This document shows positions 24,113-32,331 of a stretch of 64,000 nucleotides of DNA, in pieces. The notes below the pieces were generated by a model, which saw only the letters and a list, made by a program, of their open reading frames with translations, ran no database searches and was not told where the DNA came from. Origin of the DNA: Muribaculaceae bacterium Isolate-037 (Harlan) (GTDB taxonomy: Bacteria; Bacteroidota; Bacteroidia; Bacteroidales; Muribaculaceae); the NCBI GenBank assembly GCA_003762615.1, contig RIAZ01000006.1, forward strand, positions 62,001-126,000, read 5' to 3'. Both the position numbers and the translations under genes were made by a program. Positions within the stretch are counted from its first letter, which is position 1. Each line of letters begins with the position of its first letter.

Positions 24113-24271
24113 CTATCTTGATGTATGAAGATTTTCGTTATTTATAGCATTTAGAGCGTTTTGATCTAATATGCCGTTTTCCCATAAGCGATCAGTTTCT
24201 TCGTCTATTTTAGACAGGAAGTGCCGAGTCAACACATCTTTTTGCATGGGAGTTATTGCGTTTGATTCCAT
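24113..24271 (-). CDS. Small hypothetical protein, 52 residues
   Basis: A short frame encodes MESNAITPMQKDVLTRHF and ends in NINNENLHTSR-like residues, with a charged, helical look and no signal sequence. It lies between the sugar transporter and the AlbA-type gene on the same strand, after a hairpin at 24281-24328 that would end the transporter mRNA. No family is recognised. A longer frame runs upstream but overlaps the transporter gene, so the start at 24271 is preferred. Whether it is expressed cannot be told from the sequence. Confidence 0.45.
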   Translation of the reverse strand: MESNAITPMQKDVLTRHFLSKIDEETDRLWENGILDQNALNAINNENLHTSR

Positions 24272-24280
24272 ATTAATTTT

Positions 24281-24328
24281 ATAAGTAGGTGCCAGATATC
24301 TGATATAGATTATCTGACACCTACTTAT
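24281..24328 (-). terminator. Hairpin after the sugar transporter gene
   Basis: AAGTAGGTGCCAGATA (24283-24298) and its inverted copy with one G-T type mismatch (24311-24326) form a 16-bp stem, 35 bases after the stop of the transporter gene. Confidence 0.7.
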
Positions 24329-24362
24329 TGATAACAGATTAATTTTATAAATTATTATAGAA

Positions 24363-25856
24363 TTAACGTATTTTGTGGTGTTTCTTCTCGCGGTTGCGCC
24401 AGAGTGCCGACATCTCTTCGAGCGTCTTGCCCTTGGTCTCGGGCACAAGGGCGTAGACGAACCATGCAGCAAGGATACAGATCGCACCGTAGAGGGCGTA
24501 GACGAAGACGTGTCCGAAACTCTCACCCATGTCGCCTGCACGCATGTTGTACATCGGCACGAACGTGGACGACACGATGAAGTTGAAGATCCATTGGAAT
24601 GCAACGGCTATTGCCACAGCCGCACTGCGGATCGTGTTGGGGAATATCTCGGAGATGAGCACCCAGCAGATCGGTCCCCATGAGAACATGAAGGCGGCTG
24701 AGTAGACCATGATGGAGATGACGGGCATGAGGGGATGCACCTCAACAATATTGGAGATTGCCACGCCGAATGCACCTATTGCCATGCCGAACGAACCCCA
24801 TATAAGCAGTGGCTTACGTCCTAATTTCTCTACCGTGAATACTGCCACGAGGGTGAAGAGGATGTTGACCACGCCCATTATGACTGTCTGCACCATCGGA
24901 TTCCCCATGCCCATGGAGTCGAAGATACGCGGGGCATAGTAGAGCACGGCGTTGATACCGACTGCCTGCTGGAAGACGGATAGCATAACGCCGACGAAGA
25001 TGACCATGACGCCAAAGGAGAAGAGTCGTTCGCTCTTGACGGTGACGGTATTCTTGATCTCATGGAGTATCTCCTTGGCTTTGGAGCCGTTGATCTTGGT
25101 AAGCACGTATAAAGCCTTGGTATCCTTGCCGGTCAGCGCGAGATAACGGGGCGACTCAGGGACGAAGCATACGAGGATGGTGAATGCCAACGCCACGAAT
25201 CCTTCCGAACCGAACATGTAGCGCCAGCCTGTCTGTATCGTCCACGGATCAGAGGAGGGATGCACGGCATATAGGGTCTCGCCGATGCGTTCAATCACTG
25301 GGTTGGTGTGATCACCGAGTATCAGGAAGTTGACGAAATAGACCACGAGCTGACCGAATATGATGGCAAACTGGTTCCACGACACGAGTGTGCCTCGAAT
25401 GTTGGATGGTGCTACCTCGGCTATATACATCGGGCATATAGCTGAGGCAAGACCTACGCCGATACCGCCTATGATACGGTATACGTTGAAGGCAACCAGG
25501 AGTGAGAGCGATGGCTGTCCGTAGTCAAAGAAGAAAAATTCCGGATTATAGGAGCCTAATGCGGATAGGAAGAAGAGCACTCCGGCGATGGCGAGTGATT
25601 TCTTTCGTCCGAGACGTGAGGCGAGCAGACCGGAAATCGCGCTGCCCAAAATGCAGCCTATCAATGCGCTGGAGGAGGTGAGACCATGTATCATGTCGGT
25701 ATAGACGAAATCGGGTGCTCCAAGGAAGAATGCCTGAAGACCTTTTTCTGCACCGGAAATCACGGCGGTGTCGTAGCCGAACAGCAACCCACCGAGCACT
25801 GCCACGCAGACAATGCTGTAGAGATATAGCTTGCTGCCGTTGTCTTGAGTATTCAT
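24363..25856 (-). CDS. xylE: Sugar/H+ symporter of the MFS family (XylE-like)
   Basis: This 497-residue transporter has twelve membrane helices and the sugar porter signatures: GRKKSLAIAG after helix 2, IGVGLASAICPMYIAEVAPSNIRGTL around helix 4-5, PESPRYLALTGK, QQAVGINAVLYYAPRIF in helix 7 and PETKGKTLEEM at the end. It resembles XylE proton symporters for xylose or related sugars. The neighbouring gene at 26154 is transketolase, the pentose pathway enzyme, which fits a pentose substrate, although the two are separated by about 300 bases with a terminator. The sugar is not proven by the sequence. Confidence 0.88.
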   Translation of the reverse strand: MNTQDNGSKLYLYSIVCVAVLGGLLFGYDTAVISGAEKGLQAFFLGAPDFVYTDMIHGLTSSSALIGCILGSAISGLLASRLGRKKSLAIAGVLFFLSALGSYNPEFFFFDYGQPSLSLLVAFNVYRIIGGIGVGLASAICPMYIAEVAPSNIRGTLVSWNQFAIIFGQLVVYFVNFLILGDHTNPVIERIGETLYAVHPSSDPWTIQTGWRYMFGSEGFVALAFTILVCFVPESPRYLALTGKDTKALYVLTKINGSKAKEILHEIKNTVTVKSERLFSFGVMVIFVGVMLSVFQQAVGINAVLYYAPRIFDSMGMGNPMVQTVIMGVVNILFTLVAVFTVEKLGRKPLLIWGSFGMAIGAFGVAISNIVEVHPLMPVISIMVYSAAFMFSWGPICWVLISEIFPNTIRSAAVAIAVAFQWIFNFIVSSTFVPMYNMRAGDMGESFGHVFVYALYGAICILAAWFVYALVPETKGKTLEEMSALWRNREKKHHKIR

Positions 25857-26092
25857 ATATTATGTGTTAAGTTTGTAGGTTATGGTTTATGGGTTATAGT
25901 TTATAGTTTTATAGTTTATTTAAGTTTAATGTTTATATGGTTTATGATCATTAAATTTTGTATAATGAAAAGATTCGTGGATTTTCGTGAATCTTAAACC
26001 TTAAACTATAAACTTTAAACCACTGAAGTGCAGCTTGCGAAACTTCAGTAGTTTATGGTTTATGAGTTAAGGGATAGGGATGGTGTAAATAT
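25857..26092. repeat. Dispersed intergenic element, copy A
   Basis: This spacer holds many TTTATGGTTTA-like words. The part at 25925-26049 is nearly identical to 61583-61705. It has a central core containing GATTCGTGGATTTTCG, arms of inverted (T)TAAACC-type words, and ends in an ACTGAAGT/ACTTCAGT hairpin (26022-26049). It looks like a small repeated element of the REP/MITE kind with no coding capacity. Confidence 0.8.
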
Positions 26093-26132
26093 AAAAAATC
26101 CGGCTCCCGGTATGGGAAGCCGGATTTTTTTT
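26093..26132 (-). terminator. Rho-independent terminator of transketolase
   Basis: AAAAAATCCGGCT (26093-26105) pairs with AGCCGGATTTTTT (26118-26130), giving a GC-rich stem and a T-run on the minus strand, 22 bases after the tkt stop. Confidence 0.9.
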
Positions 26133-26153
26133 ATCTGTCGGAACGACTGGTTA

Positions 26154-28166
26154 TCAGAACATTGATTTTACCTGATTGTAGACATTCTCAGCAGTGAATC
26201 CGAGTTTTTCGTCAAGCACTTTGTAAGGCGCGGAGAAACCGAATGACTCAAGTCCCCATATCTTGCCGTCGGTGCCTACGAGACCGAGAAGGTTGACAGG
26301 GAGACCCGCGGTGAGACCGAATTTCTTCACGTTGCGCGGAAGCACCTCTTCCTGATATGCTGACGGCTGGGTGCGGAAGAGTCCTTCTGACGGAACTGAC
26401 ACCACGCGCACTTTCAAACCATCTTCGCGGAGTTTCTTAGCTCCGTCTACGAGTGTGGATACCTCAGAACCGGTAGCTACGAGCACCACGTCAGGGTTCT
26501 CGTCGGAACCTGCCACGATGTAGCCACCCTTGGCTGCCTGGCTATAGTCATTGCCGGCAGGGAGGTTATTGATGTTCTGGCGAGAAAGGATGAGGGCGGT
26601 CGGTGTGTAGACGTTCTCCATAGCGAGCTTCCATGCCTCTGTGGTCTCTTCGGCGTCAGCCGGACGGAGCACGAGCACTGAGTTGCGTCCGTGATGGTTC
26701 TTGAGTTTCTCCATGAGGCGGATCTGTGCCTCCTGCTCTACGGGCTCATGAGTGGGTCCATCCTCACCCACACGGAATGCATCGTGCGTCCAGATGAATT
26801 TCACGGGGAGCTCCATGAGGGCTGCCATACGTACTGCTGGCTTCATATAGTCGGAGAAGACGAAGAATGTGGCGCACGCTGCGATGACGCCTCCGTGGAG
26901 TGCCATGCCTATGCAGCAGCATGCCATGGTGAGCTCTGCCACACCTGCCTGAAGGAATGCGCCGGAGAAGTCGCATTTGGTGAATGCCTTAGTCTCCTTG
27001 AGGAAGGAGATAGTCTTGTCAGATTCGGAAAGGTCGGCAGAAGAGCAGATCATGTTGGGCACCTGCTGTGCGAGCTGTGCGAGAACTGCGCCTGAAGCGT
27101 TACGGGTGGCATCGTTCTCTTTCTGCTGCACCTTGCTCCAGTCGATTTCGGGAGCCTTGTTCTCAAACCATGCGGCCACTTCGGCAGCTTTCTCGTGGTT
27201 GGCGTCAGCCCATGCGTTCTCCTCGGCACGGCGTTCTGCAACGATCCCTTCAAGTGCTTTGGCACGGTCAGCGTAAAGCTCCTTAACCTCGTCGAAGATC
27301 ACGAATGGCTCATCGGGGTTGCCACCGAGGTTTGCCACTGTGTTGCGGAAGGCATCGCCACCGAGCGGTGCGCCGTGGGTCTTGCAGTTATGCTCATAAG
27401 AGGTGTTGTCTGCCTTACGGGCACCCTTGCCCATGATTGTCTTGCCAATGATGAGGGTAGGACGCTCGGTCTCTGCCTTTGCAGCGTCAAGAGCCTTGCG
27501 GATCTCATCGACGTCATTACCGTTGATCTCCATTACGTTCCATCCCCATGCACGATATTTCATGGCAGTGTCTTCGTTTGACACTTCATTGCACTCTGTG
27601 GAGAGCTGGATATCGTTTGAGTCGTAGAACATCACGAGGTTGTCAAGACCGAGATGACCGGCTATACGGCCTGCGCCCTGAGAAATCTCCTCCTGGATGC
27701 CACCGTCAGAGATGTAGGCATAGATGGTCTCTTTTGCGAAGCCGGGGTTGCCTGTACGAGCGGCAAGGAATTTGGCTGCGATGGCAGCACCTACGGCGAA
27801 CGTGTGTCCCTGTCCGAGAGGACCGGATGTGTTCTCTATGCCACGTGCGATGTCAAATTCAGGATGACCTGTAGTGGGGCTACCCCACTGGCGGAGCTGT
27901 TTGAGCTCATCTATGGAGTATTTGCCGATGAGGGCAAGCTGTGCATAGAGCATTGGAGCCATGTGGCCCGGATCAAGGAAGAAGCGGTCGCGGGCGTTCC
28001 ATGTCGGATCTGAAGGATCAAACACGAGGTATTCGCTGAAAAGCACATTGATGAAGTCGGCGCCACCCATGGCACCACCGGGATGACCGGATTTTGCTTT
28101 TTCTACCATTGCGGCAGCCAGGATACGGATATTGTCGGCTGCGCGGTTTAGAATTTCATTTTTCAT
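26154..28166 (-). CDS. tkt: Transketolase
   Basis: This 670-residue thiamine-diphosphate enzyme moves two-carbon units between sugar phosphates in the pentose phosphate pathway. The N-terminal cofactor domain shows KSGHPGGAMGGADF, LDPGHMAPMLYAQL and the thiamine motif region ISDGGIQEEISQGAGRIAG. The middle domain has EDGPTHEPVEQEAQIRL, typical of transketolases, and the C-terminal domain has VLVATGSEVSTLVDGAKKLREDG. Length and order match the family. A promoter box lies at 28223-28231. It is likely to be a single-gene transcript. Confidence 0.97.
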   Translation of the reverse strand: MKNEILNRAADNIRILAAAMVEKAKSGHPGGAMGGADFINVLFSEYLVFDPSDPTWNARDRFFLDPGHMAPMLYAQLALIGKYSIDELKQLRQWGSPTTGHPEFDIARGIENTSGPLGQGHTFAVGAAIAAKFLAARTGNPGFAKETIYAYISDGGIQEEISQGAGRIAGHLGLDNLVMFYDSNDIQLSTECNEVSNEDTAMKYRAWGWNVMEINGNDVDEIRKALDAAKAETERPTLIIGKTIMGKGARKADNTSYEHNCKTHGAPLGGDAFRNTVANLGGNPDEPFVIFDEVKELYADRAKALEGIVAERRAEENAWADANHEKAAEVAAWFENKAPEIDWSKVQQKENDATRNASGAVLAQLAQQVPNMICSSADLSESDKTISFLKETKAFTKCDFSGAFLQAGVAELTMACCCIGMALHGGVIAACATFFVFSDYMKPAVRMAALMELPVKFIWTHDAFRVGEDGPTHEPVEQEAQIRLMEKLKNHHGRNSVLVLRPADAEETTEAWKLAMENVYTPTALILSRQNINNLPAGNDYSQAAKGGYIVAGSDENPDVVLVATGSEVSTLVDGAKKLREDGLKVRVVSVPSEGLFRTQPSAYQEEVLPRNVKKFGLTAGLPVNLLGLVGTDGKIWGLESFGFSAPYKVLDEKLGFTAENVYNQVKSMF

Positions 28167-28222
28167 AAACTTATAATTTCATGATGATGATTTCAAAGAT
28201 GCAGGAGAGATTGATTCGCACT

Positions 28223-28231
28223 GCAAAGATA
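28223..28231 (-). promoter_or_regulatory. -7 box for transketolase
   Basis: The minus strand reads TATCTTTGC, a full match to TAnnTTTGC, about 57 bases before the tkt start codon. Confidence 0.6.
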
Positions 28232-28313
28232 ATAACTTTGGATTAATAACAGGTTAAGATTTGTATCAATTACGTTTAAATTTTTATAAATTGGGATAAA
28301 AAGGTGGATATTT

Positions 28314-28350
28314 GCAATAAAAAAAGTGCCATAACAGATAGGACACTTTC
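28314..28350 (-). terminator. Terminator after the LysR gene
   Basis: On the minus strand AAAGTG(TCC) and (GG)CACTTT form a stem followed by a run of seven T. It lies about 65 bases after the stop of the LysR gene. Confidence 0.7.
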
Positions 28351-28415
28351 AAATTTGAATCAATAATATTTCTATTTGTATAATCCGGGGATAATTATGC
28401 CCTGTGAGAGAAGAT

Positions 28416-29318
28416 TCAGAGCCATGCGTTCTGACGCGCCCTGACGGCAATTGAATTGCTGAGAATTTTTATGAATTCCTGCATTGAGCGTTTCCGGTAG
28501 GAGTCGTTTAGAACGTGTACGCATCCGTCCATCTCGCAACGTTCGCCGAGGAGCGGGATTGCTGTTATGCCCGATTCATTCATGACGGTGGCCTCCGCCA
28601 GCACCGACACGAGCTTTGCCTGACGCAGAAGTTTCAGTAGGATGTTCACCTCGTTTAGCTCAATCTTCACGTTGAGTTCCGCCATGCGCTCCCCTGCCAT
28701 ACGCTCAAGCGCGTTGCGTGCCTGGAGTCCGCGGGAGGGGAGGGCTATGTCGTAGCGTCGGAGCATATCTATCGTCACCCCTTTCTCCGCAGCGAGAGGA
28801 TGGGAGTCGGGCACAATTACGGCAAGGAAGTTCTGGAAAAGATAGTGTGACTCTACACCCGGAATAGGCTCATTCGGCTTGAAGGCAAGCACAAAGTCGA
28901 GGTCGCGGCTTACGAGCAGCTCCATAAGCTCCGACATGGGTTTGTAGAGAATGTTGAGCTTCACTTTCGGAAACTCCTTCATGAAGGTCAGGAGAGATTC
29001 AGTTAGGATCGGGCTGAAAGAATATGTCACTCCGATGTTGAGTGTGCCGCAAAGCCCCTTGTCGAGGTCGCGTATGCGTTGCTCGCATAGTTCTGCATCG
29101 AGGAGAGTGCGTCTGGCGTATGGCAATAGCTCCTCTCCCGCCTCTGTCAGCGCGACACTGTGGCTCGTGCGGTTTAGAAGCTGCGTGTCGAGCGAGTCTT
29201 CAAGTTGCCTTATCTGTTGGGATAGGGTGCTCTGGGTTATGAAGAGCGATCTTGCCGCCTCTGAAAAATTAAGTGTCTCGGCTACTTTTACGAAATATCG
29301 GAGTTGTCGGAGTTCCAT
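28416..29318 (-). CDS. LysR-family transcription regulator
   Basis: This 300-residue regulator has the standard N-terminal winged helix-turn-helix (MELRQLRYFVKVAETLNFSEAARSL, then ITQSTLSQQIRQLEDSL) and a C-terminal periplasmic-binding-protein-like ligand domain (about 90-290, TLNIGVTYSF ... FVLAFKPNEPIPGVE). The helix and wing resemble CynR/CysB-like members. It is the last gene of a minus-strand run with the two ThrE halves: the ThrE_2 stop is three bases before its start codon. It may respond to an amino acid exported by ThrE, but LysR ligands cannot be read from sequence. Confidence 0.9.
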   Translation of the reverse strand: MELRQLRYFVKVAETLNFSEAARSLFITQSTLSQQIRQLEDSLDTQLLNRTSHSVALTEAGEELLPYARRTLLDAELCEQRIRDLDKGLCGTLNIGVTYSFSPILTESLLTFMKEFPKVKLNILYKPMSELMELLVSRDLDFVLAFKPNEPIPGVESHYLFQNFLAVIVPDSHPLAAEKGVTIDMLRRYDIALPSRGLQARNALERMAGERMAELNVKIELNEVNILLKLLRQAKLVSVLAEATVMNESGITAIPLLGERCEMDGCVHVLNDSYRKRSMQEFIKILSNSIAVRARQNAWL

Positions 29319-29321
29319 TGG

Positions 29322-29801
29322 TCATCGGGTGGCGGTGAACGCCCTGTTTTTGAAAATGAAAATGGGTATGGTGGCGCATATCACCATAGCGAGAATTATA
29401 GAGAGGGTTATGAACCCGTTTTGCGCGAATTGGTAGAAATAATAGTTAAAGGATTCTTGCGAAGTGCCCATGATGCACATGACTGCGCCGCCGAACGATT
29501 TGTAGGCATATATGCCCGGAATCATGGGGAGGAGAGCCGGGAAGAGGTATGCCTCTGCCGGAGTCTTTGCCCAAGGGGATACGAATACGGCAAGCGACCC
29601 GATGATGAGTGCTGCCAGGGCTGTGGCGGGAAGTATATGGAGGGCGGCTTCCGGCTGCATGAGCAGGAAACGGGAGGAGTGTCCGATGGCGGCGATTATG
29701 CCGCAAAGAAGGTAGGCACGGCGTGGTATGCGGCTTATGGCCCCAAACCCGATTGCGGCTATTGCCGCGAGCAATGCGTCTTTAAGAATATCGAGGATCA
29801 T
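29322..29801 (-). CDS. Threonine/serine exporter, ThrE_2 half
   Basis: This ~159-residue membrane protein has four to five helices and matches the C-terminal half of ThrE (ThrE_2 family): LLAAIAAIGFGAISRIPRRAYLLCGIIAAIGH, then ALLPMIPGIYAYKSFGG and a last helix ITLSIILAMVICATIPIFIF. The ATG at 29801 (MILDILKDAL) is preferred over an earlier one because it follows the partner's stop by 14 bases. With the upstream gene it forms the split exporter that drives out threonine and serine in many Bacteroidales. In Corynebacterium the two halves are one protein. Confidence 0.88.
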   Translation of the reverse strand: MILDILKDALLAAIAAIGFGAISRIPRRAYLLCGIIAAIGHSSRFLLMQPEAALHILPATALAALIIGSLAVFVSPWAKTPAEAYLFPALLPMIPGIYAYKSFGGAVMCIMGTSQESFNYYFYQFAQNGFITLSIILAMVICATIPIFIFKNRAFTATR

Positions 29802-29815
29802 AGGGGTGATTTTTG

Positions 29816-30667
29816 TCAGAACATGTCTACATTCATGAGCCTCATACCCAGGCATAGTCCGAGTGAGAGGCATCCGGTCAGCACGATGGCGTCGATAAAC
29901 CGGCATACCGAGCAGATATAGTGGCGATACAGCAGATCGTTGAAGGAGTTGAGGAAGGGTATTCCCGGCACGAGGTAGAGCACGCTGGTGCCTATCGCGA
30001 CGGCGGGAGTGTTACCCGCCGGGAAAAGGAAATCGGCTGCCCCGACTACCGACGATACGAACGCGCAGATGAAGAATACGAAGCGTGAGTCGAAATGGCG
30101 TTTCAGCAGTACCTGCTTCAGGTTGAATCCTAACGCTGTGGCGACAAACACGATCACTATGGCTGAGAGATCGCCACCGAATATGCCGCAGAAGGCTGCG
30201 TTGGCGAGCGAGGCGAGAAGGAGAGTCTGCCAGGGATTCTCTTTGTCGGAGGTAGCTATCCGTAGGAATCGTTCTCTTGCCTCATCCAGCGACAGATGAC
30301 TGTCTGCAACCGTCCAGCTCAGTTCGCTCAGTCGGGTGTTGAGCGAGAAACTGATTGGGGCGGGGGCTACAGATGCTGTTGATGTGTAGCGGTCGTCCGA
30401 CTTCGGATTCCATACCGTCAGATGGACGTGGCGCGGCATTATGGTCAATTCCACTCTCTTACCGAATACCTCTGCCATTCGGTTGATGTTCTTCTCTATG
30501 CGGATGCAGGTCGCTCCACTGCCGAGGAGGGTGGATGCGTAGTCAGCTAAAAAGAGACACACCTCTTTCGATGCGAGGTGCGCGTTTTCCGAGTTGCCTG
30601 ACGGAATAGCGTCCTCGCTTGCAAGGGGTATGGTCGGGTCGTTAATCGTCGATATCGTCATAGTCAT
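29816..30667 (-). CDS. Threonine/serine exporter, ThrE N-terminal half
   Basis: This 283-residue protein is the ThrE N-terminal half (DUF1212-type). A soluble part of about 150 residues (ASKEVCLFLADYASTLLGSGATCIRIEKNINRMAEVFGK, with the conserved G-A-x-x-x-R-x-E run) precedes about five membrane helices (AAFCGIFGGDLSAIVIVFVATALGF, FVFFICAFVSSVVGAADFLF, VLYLVPGIPFLNSFNDLLY). Its start lies inside the end of the small gene at 30642 (overlap of about 26 bases; a Met two codons in would overlap less). It pairs with the ThrE_2 half right after it. Confidence 0.88.
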   Translation of the reverse strand: MTMTISTINDPTIPLASEDAIPSGNSENAHLASKEVCLFLADYASTLLGSGATCIRIEKNINRMAEVFGKRVELTIMPRHVHLTVWNPKSDDRYTSTASVAPAPISFSLNTRLSELSWTVADSHLSLDEARERFLRIATSDKENPWQTLLLASLANAAFCGIFGGDLSAIVIVFVATALGFNLKQVLLKRHFDSRFVFFICAFVSSVVGAADFLFPAGNTPAVAIGTSVLYLVPGIPFLNSFNDLLYRHYICSVCRFIDAIVLTGCLSLGLCLGMRLMNVDMF

Positions 30668-30860
30668 CTTTAATAACTGCTGATGTCGGATCGCCGGCTA
30701 TGAAAAATTCTTCACGTTCTTTCCCTATTTCCAATAGCTTTAACCGGTGACCATCTTTCTTTTTCCGGGTGGCGTCCATACGTTCGTCTGCCATCCTTAT
30801 CAAAATCAACGCGAGGAGAAATGCGGATACGAATATCCAGATGAGAATTGTAGTGTTCAT
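30642..30860 (-). CDS. Small single-helix membrane protein
   Basis: This 72-residue protein begins MNTTILIWIFVSAFLLALILI, one membrane helix, and continues with a charged cytoplasmic tail (MADERMDATRKKKDGHRLKLLEI ... DDYDDIDD). The ATG at 30860 is preferred over a TTG nine codons upstream. It is the first gene of the ThrE/LysR transcript and overlaps the ThrE gene. No family is recognised; a helper or leader role for the exporter is a guess. Confidence 0.6.
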   Translation of the reverse strand: MNTTILIWIFVSAFLLALILIRMADERMDATRKKKDGHRLKLLEIGKEREEFFIAGDPTSAVIKDDYDDIDD

Positions 30861-30883
30861 AACTTGCAGCTTTTTTTTATGCT

Positions 30884-30892
30884 GCAAAGTTA
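30884..30892 (-). promoter_or_regulatory. -7 box for the ThrE operon
   Basis: The minus strand reads TAACTTTGC, about 24 bases before the start of the small membrane-protein gene. Confidence 0.6.
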
Positions 30893-30934
30893 ACGCTTCA
30901 GAAAGCCTTTTTGAGGAGCTTTTTTATAGATTAT

Positions 30935-30977
30935 TTCAATAGCAGCTATCATGCGTTTTGCGATAGCTGCTATTGAA
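30935..30977. terminator. Perfect 16-bp hairpin after purT
   Basis: TTCAATAGCAGCTATC (30935-30950) and its exact inverted copy (30962-30977) enclose an 11-base loop, about 50 bases after the purT stop. Confidence 0.75.
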
Positions 30978-31025
30978 TTTATCTATATTGCGGTGGGTGC
31001 CATCTTGACGTTCATCACGTGAAGT

Positions 31026-32210
31026 TCACTCCACGTTTACCTTCAGTGCATCGTATGCGCGTGATGCTTTCTCGCGTGCAGCCTCCACTGTGTCGGCTGT
31101 GGCAAGGATTACGCCCATGCGGCGGTGTCCGTGCACTTCCGGCTTGCCGAAGATGCGGATCTGAGTGCTCGGTTCGGCAAGGACATTCTCCAGGTTGTCA
31201 AATTCCACGCAATTGCTGTCGCCTTCCACTACTATTGCACGAGATGCAGACGGACCGTAGAATCTGATTGTCGGCACCGGCAGACCGAGGAGCGCACGCA
31301 CGTGAAGTGCGAACTCTGAGAGATCCTGAGAGATCATTGTCACCATACCGGTGTCGTGCGGACGCGGGGAGACTTCGCTGAAGATCACTTTATCGCCTTT
31401 GATGAATAGCTCCACACCGAATATGCCGTATCCACCGAGGGCATCGGTCACTTTCTTTGCAATCTCTTTTGCTGATTCGATTGCAGCGGTAGCCATGGGT
31501 TGGGGTTGCCAGGAATAGCGGTAGTCGCCGTCCACCTGTATGTGTCCTACCGGTTCGCAGTAGGTGGTGCCTGAGATGCTTCTTACTGTAAGAAGTGTGA
31601 TTTCGAAATCGAAGTCAACGAAACCTTCCACGATTACACGTCCTGCGCCTGCACGACCACCCTCCTGAGCCTCTTTCCAGGCGTGGTCAATCTGAGAAGC
31701 ATCCTTGATGACGCTCTGACCGTGGCCTGACGATGACATTACGGGTTTCACCACGCAAGGTATACCGATCTCCTTAACCGCCTCTTCAAATTCCTCACGT
31801 GAGGAGGCGAAGCGGTAGGGCGATGTGGGTATGCCGAGTTCTTCGGCAGCCAGACGGCGTATCCCTTCACGGTTCATTGTGAGCCAAGCTGCGCGGGCGG
31901 TGGGGGTTACGTTGAAGCCCTCTTTCTCCAGTTCGACGAGGGTAGGAGTTGCGATCGCCTCGATTTCCGGAATGATATGGTCGGGACGTTCGAGTTCGAC
32001 GATACGGCGTAGTTCTTCACCGTCAAGCATATTGAATACGTAGGATTTGTGAGCCACCTGCATGGCGGGGGCATCGGGATATTTGTCGCATGCCACCACT
32101 TCCACGCCGAGGCGTTGCAATTCAAGGGCGACTTCCTTACCGAGTTCGCCGCTCCCAAGGAGAAGAGCTTTACGACCTTTTGAGGTCTTTACACTGCCGA
32201 TTTTTGCCAT
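31026..32210 (-). CDS. purT: Formate-dependent GAR transformylase PurT
   Basis: This ~394-residue ATP-grasp enzyme makes formyl-GAR from GAR, formate and ATP in purine synthesis. It shows the N-terminal [22 protein letters not shown], the ATP-grasp central part with [21 protein letters not shown] and [18 protein letters not shown], and the metal-binding [24 protein letters not shown]. The ATG at 32210 ([12 protein letters not shown]) is chosen over an upstream one at 32240 because the promoter box (32237-32245) lies on top of the upstream candidate. It is a single gene. Confidence 0.95.
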   Translation of the reverse strand: MAKIGSVKTSKGRKALLLGSGELGKEVALELQRLGVEVVACDKYPDAPAMQVAHKSYVFNMLDGEELRRIVELERPDHIIPEIEAIATPTLVELEKEGFNVTPTARAAWLTMNREGIRRLAAEELGIPTSPYRFASSREEFEEAVKEIGIPCVVKPVMSSSGHGQSVIKDASQIDHAWKEAQEGGRAGAGRVIVEGFVDFDFEITLLTVRSISGTTYCEPVGHIQVDGDYRYSWQPQPMATAAIESAKEIAKKVTDALGGYGIFGVELFIKGDKVIFSEVSPRPHDTGMVTMISQDLSEFALHVRALLGLPVPTIRFYGPSASRAIVVEGDSNCVEFDNLENVLAEPSTQIRIFGKPEVHGHRRMGVILATADTVEAAREKASRAYDALKVNVE

Positions 32211-32236
32211 TTCTAAGAATATGTTTACAATTCTAT

Positions 32237-32245
32237 GCAAAATTA
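32237..32245 (-). promoter_or_regulatory. -7 box for purT
   Basis: The minus strand reads TAATTTTGC, about 27 bases before the chosen purT start. Confidence 0.5.
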
Positions 32246-32331
32246 CAAAAAAATGTGCAAATCGCCACTAAAAAGGTCTATCCTTACCTCAAAATCCCTA
32301 AAATCTCCAAATCCCGTTTATTGCAATTCTC

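Noticed and set aside
24272..24604. Longer upstream start for the 52-codon gene
   Set aside because: The extension overlaps the sugar transporter gene and crosses its terminator hairpin.
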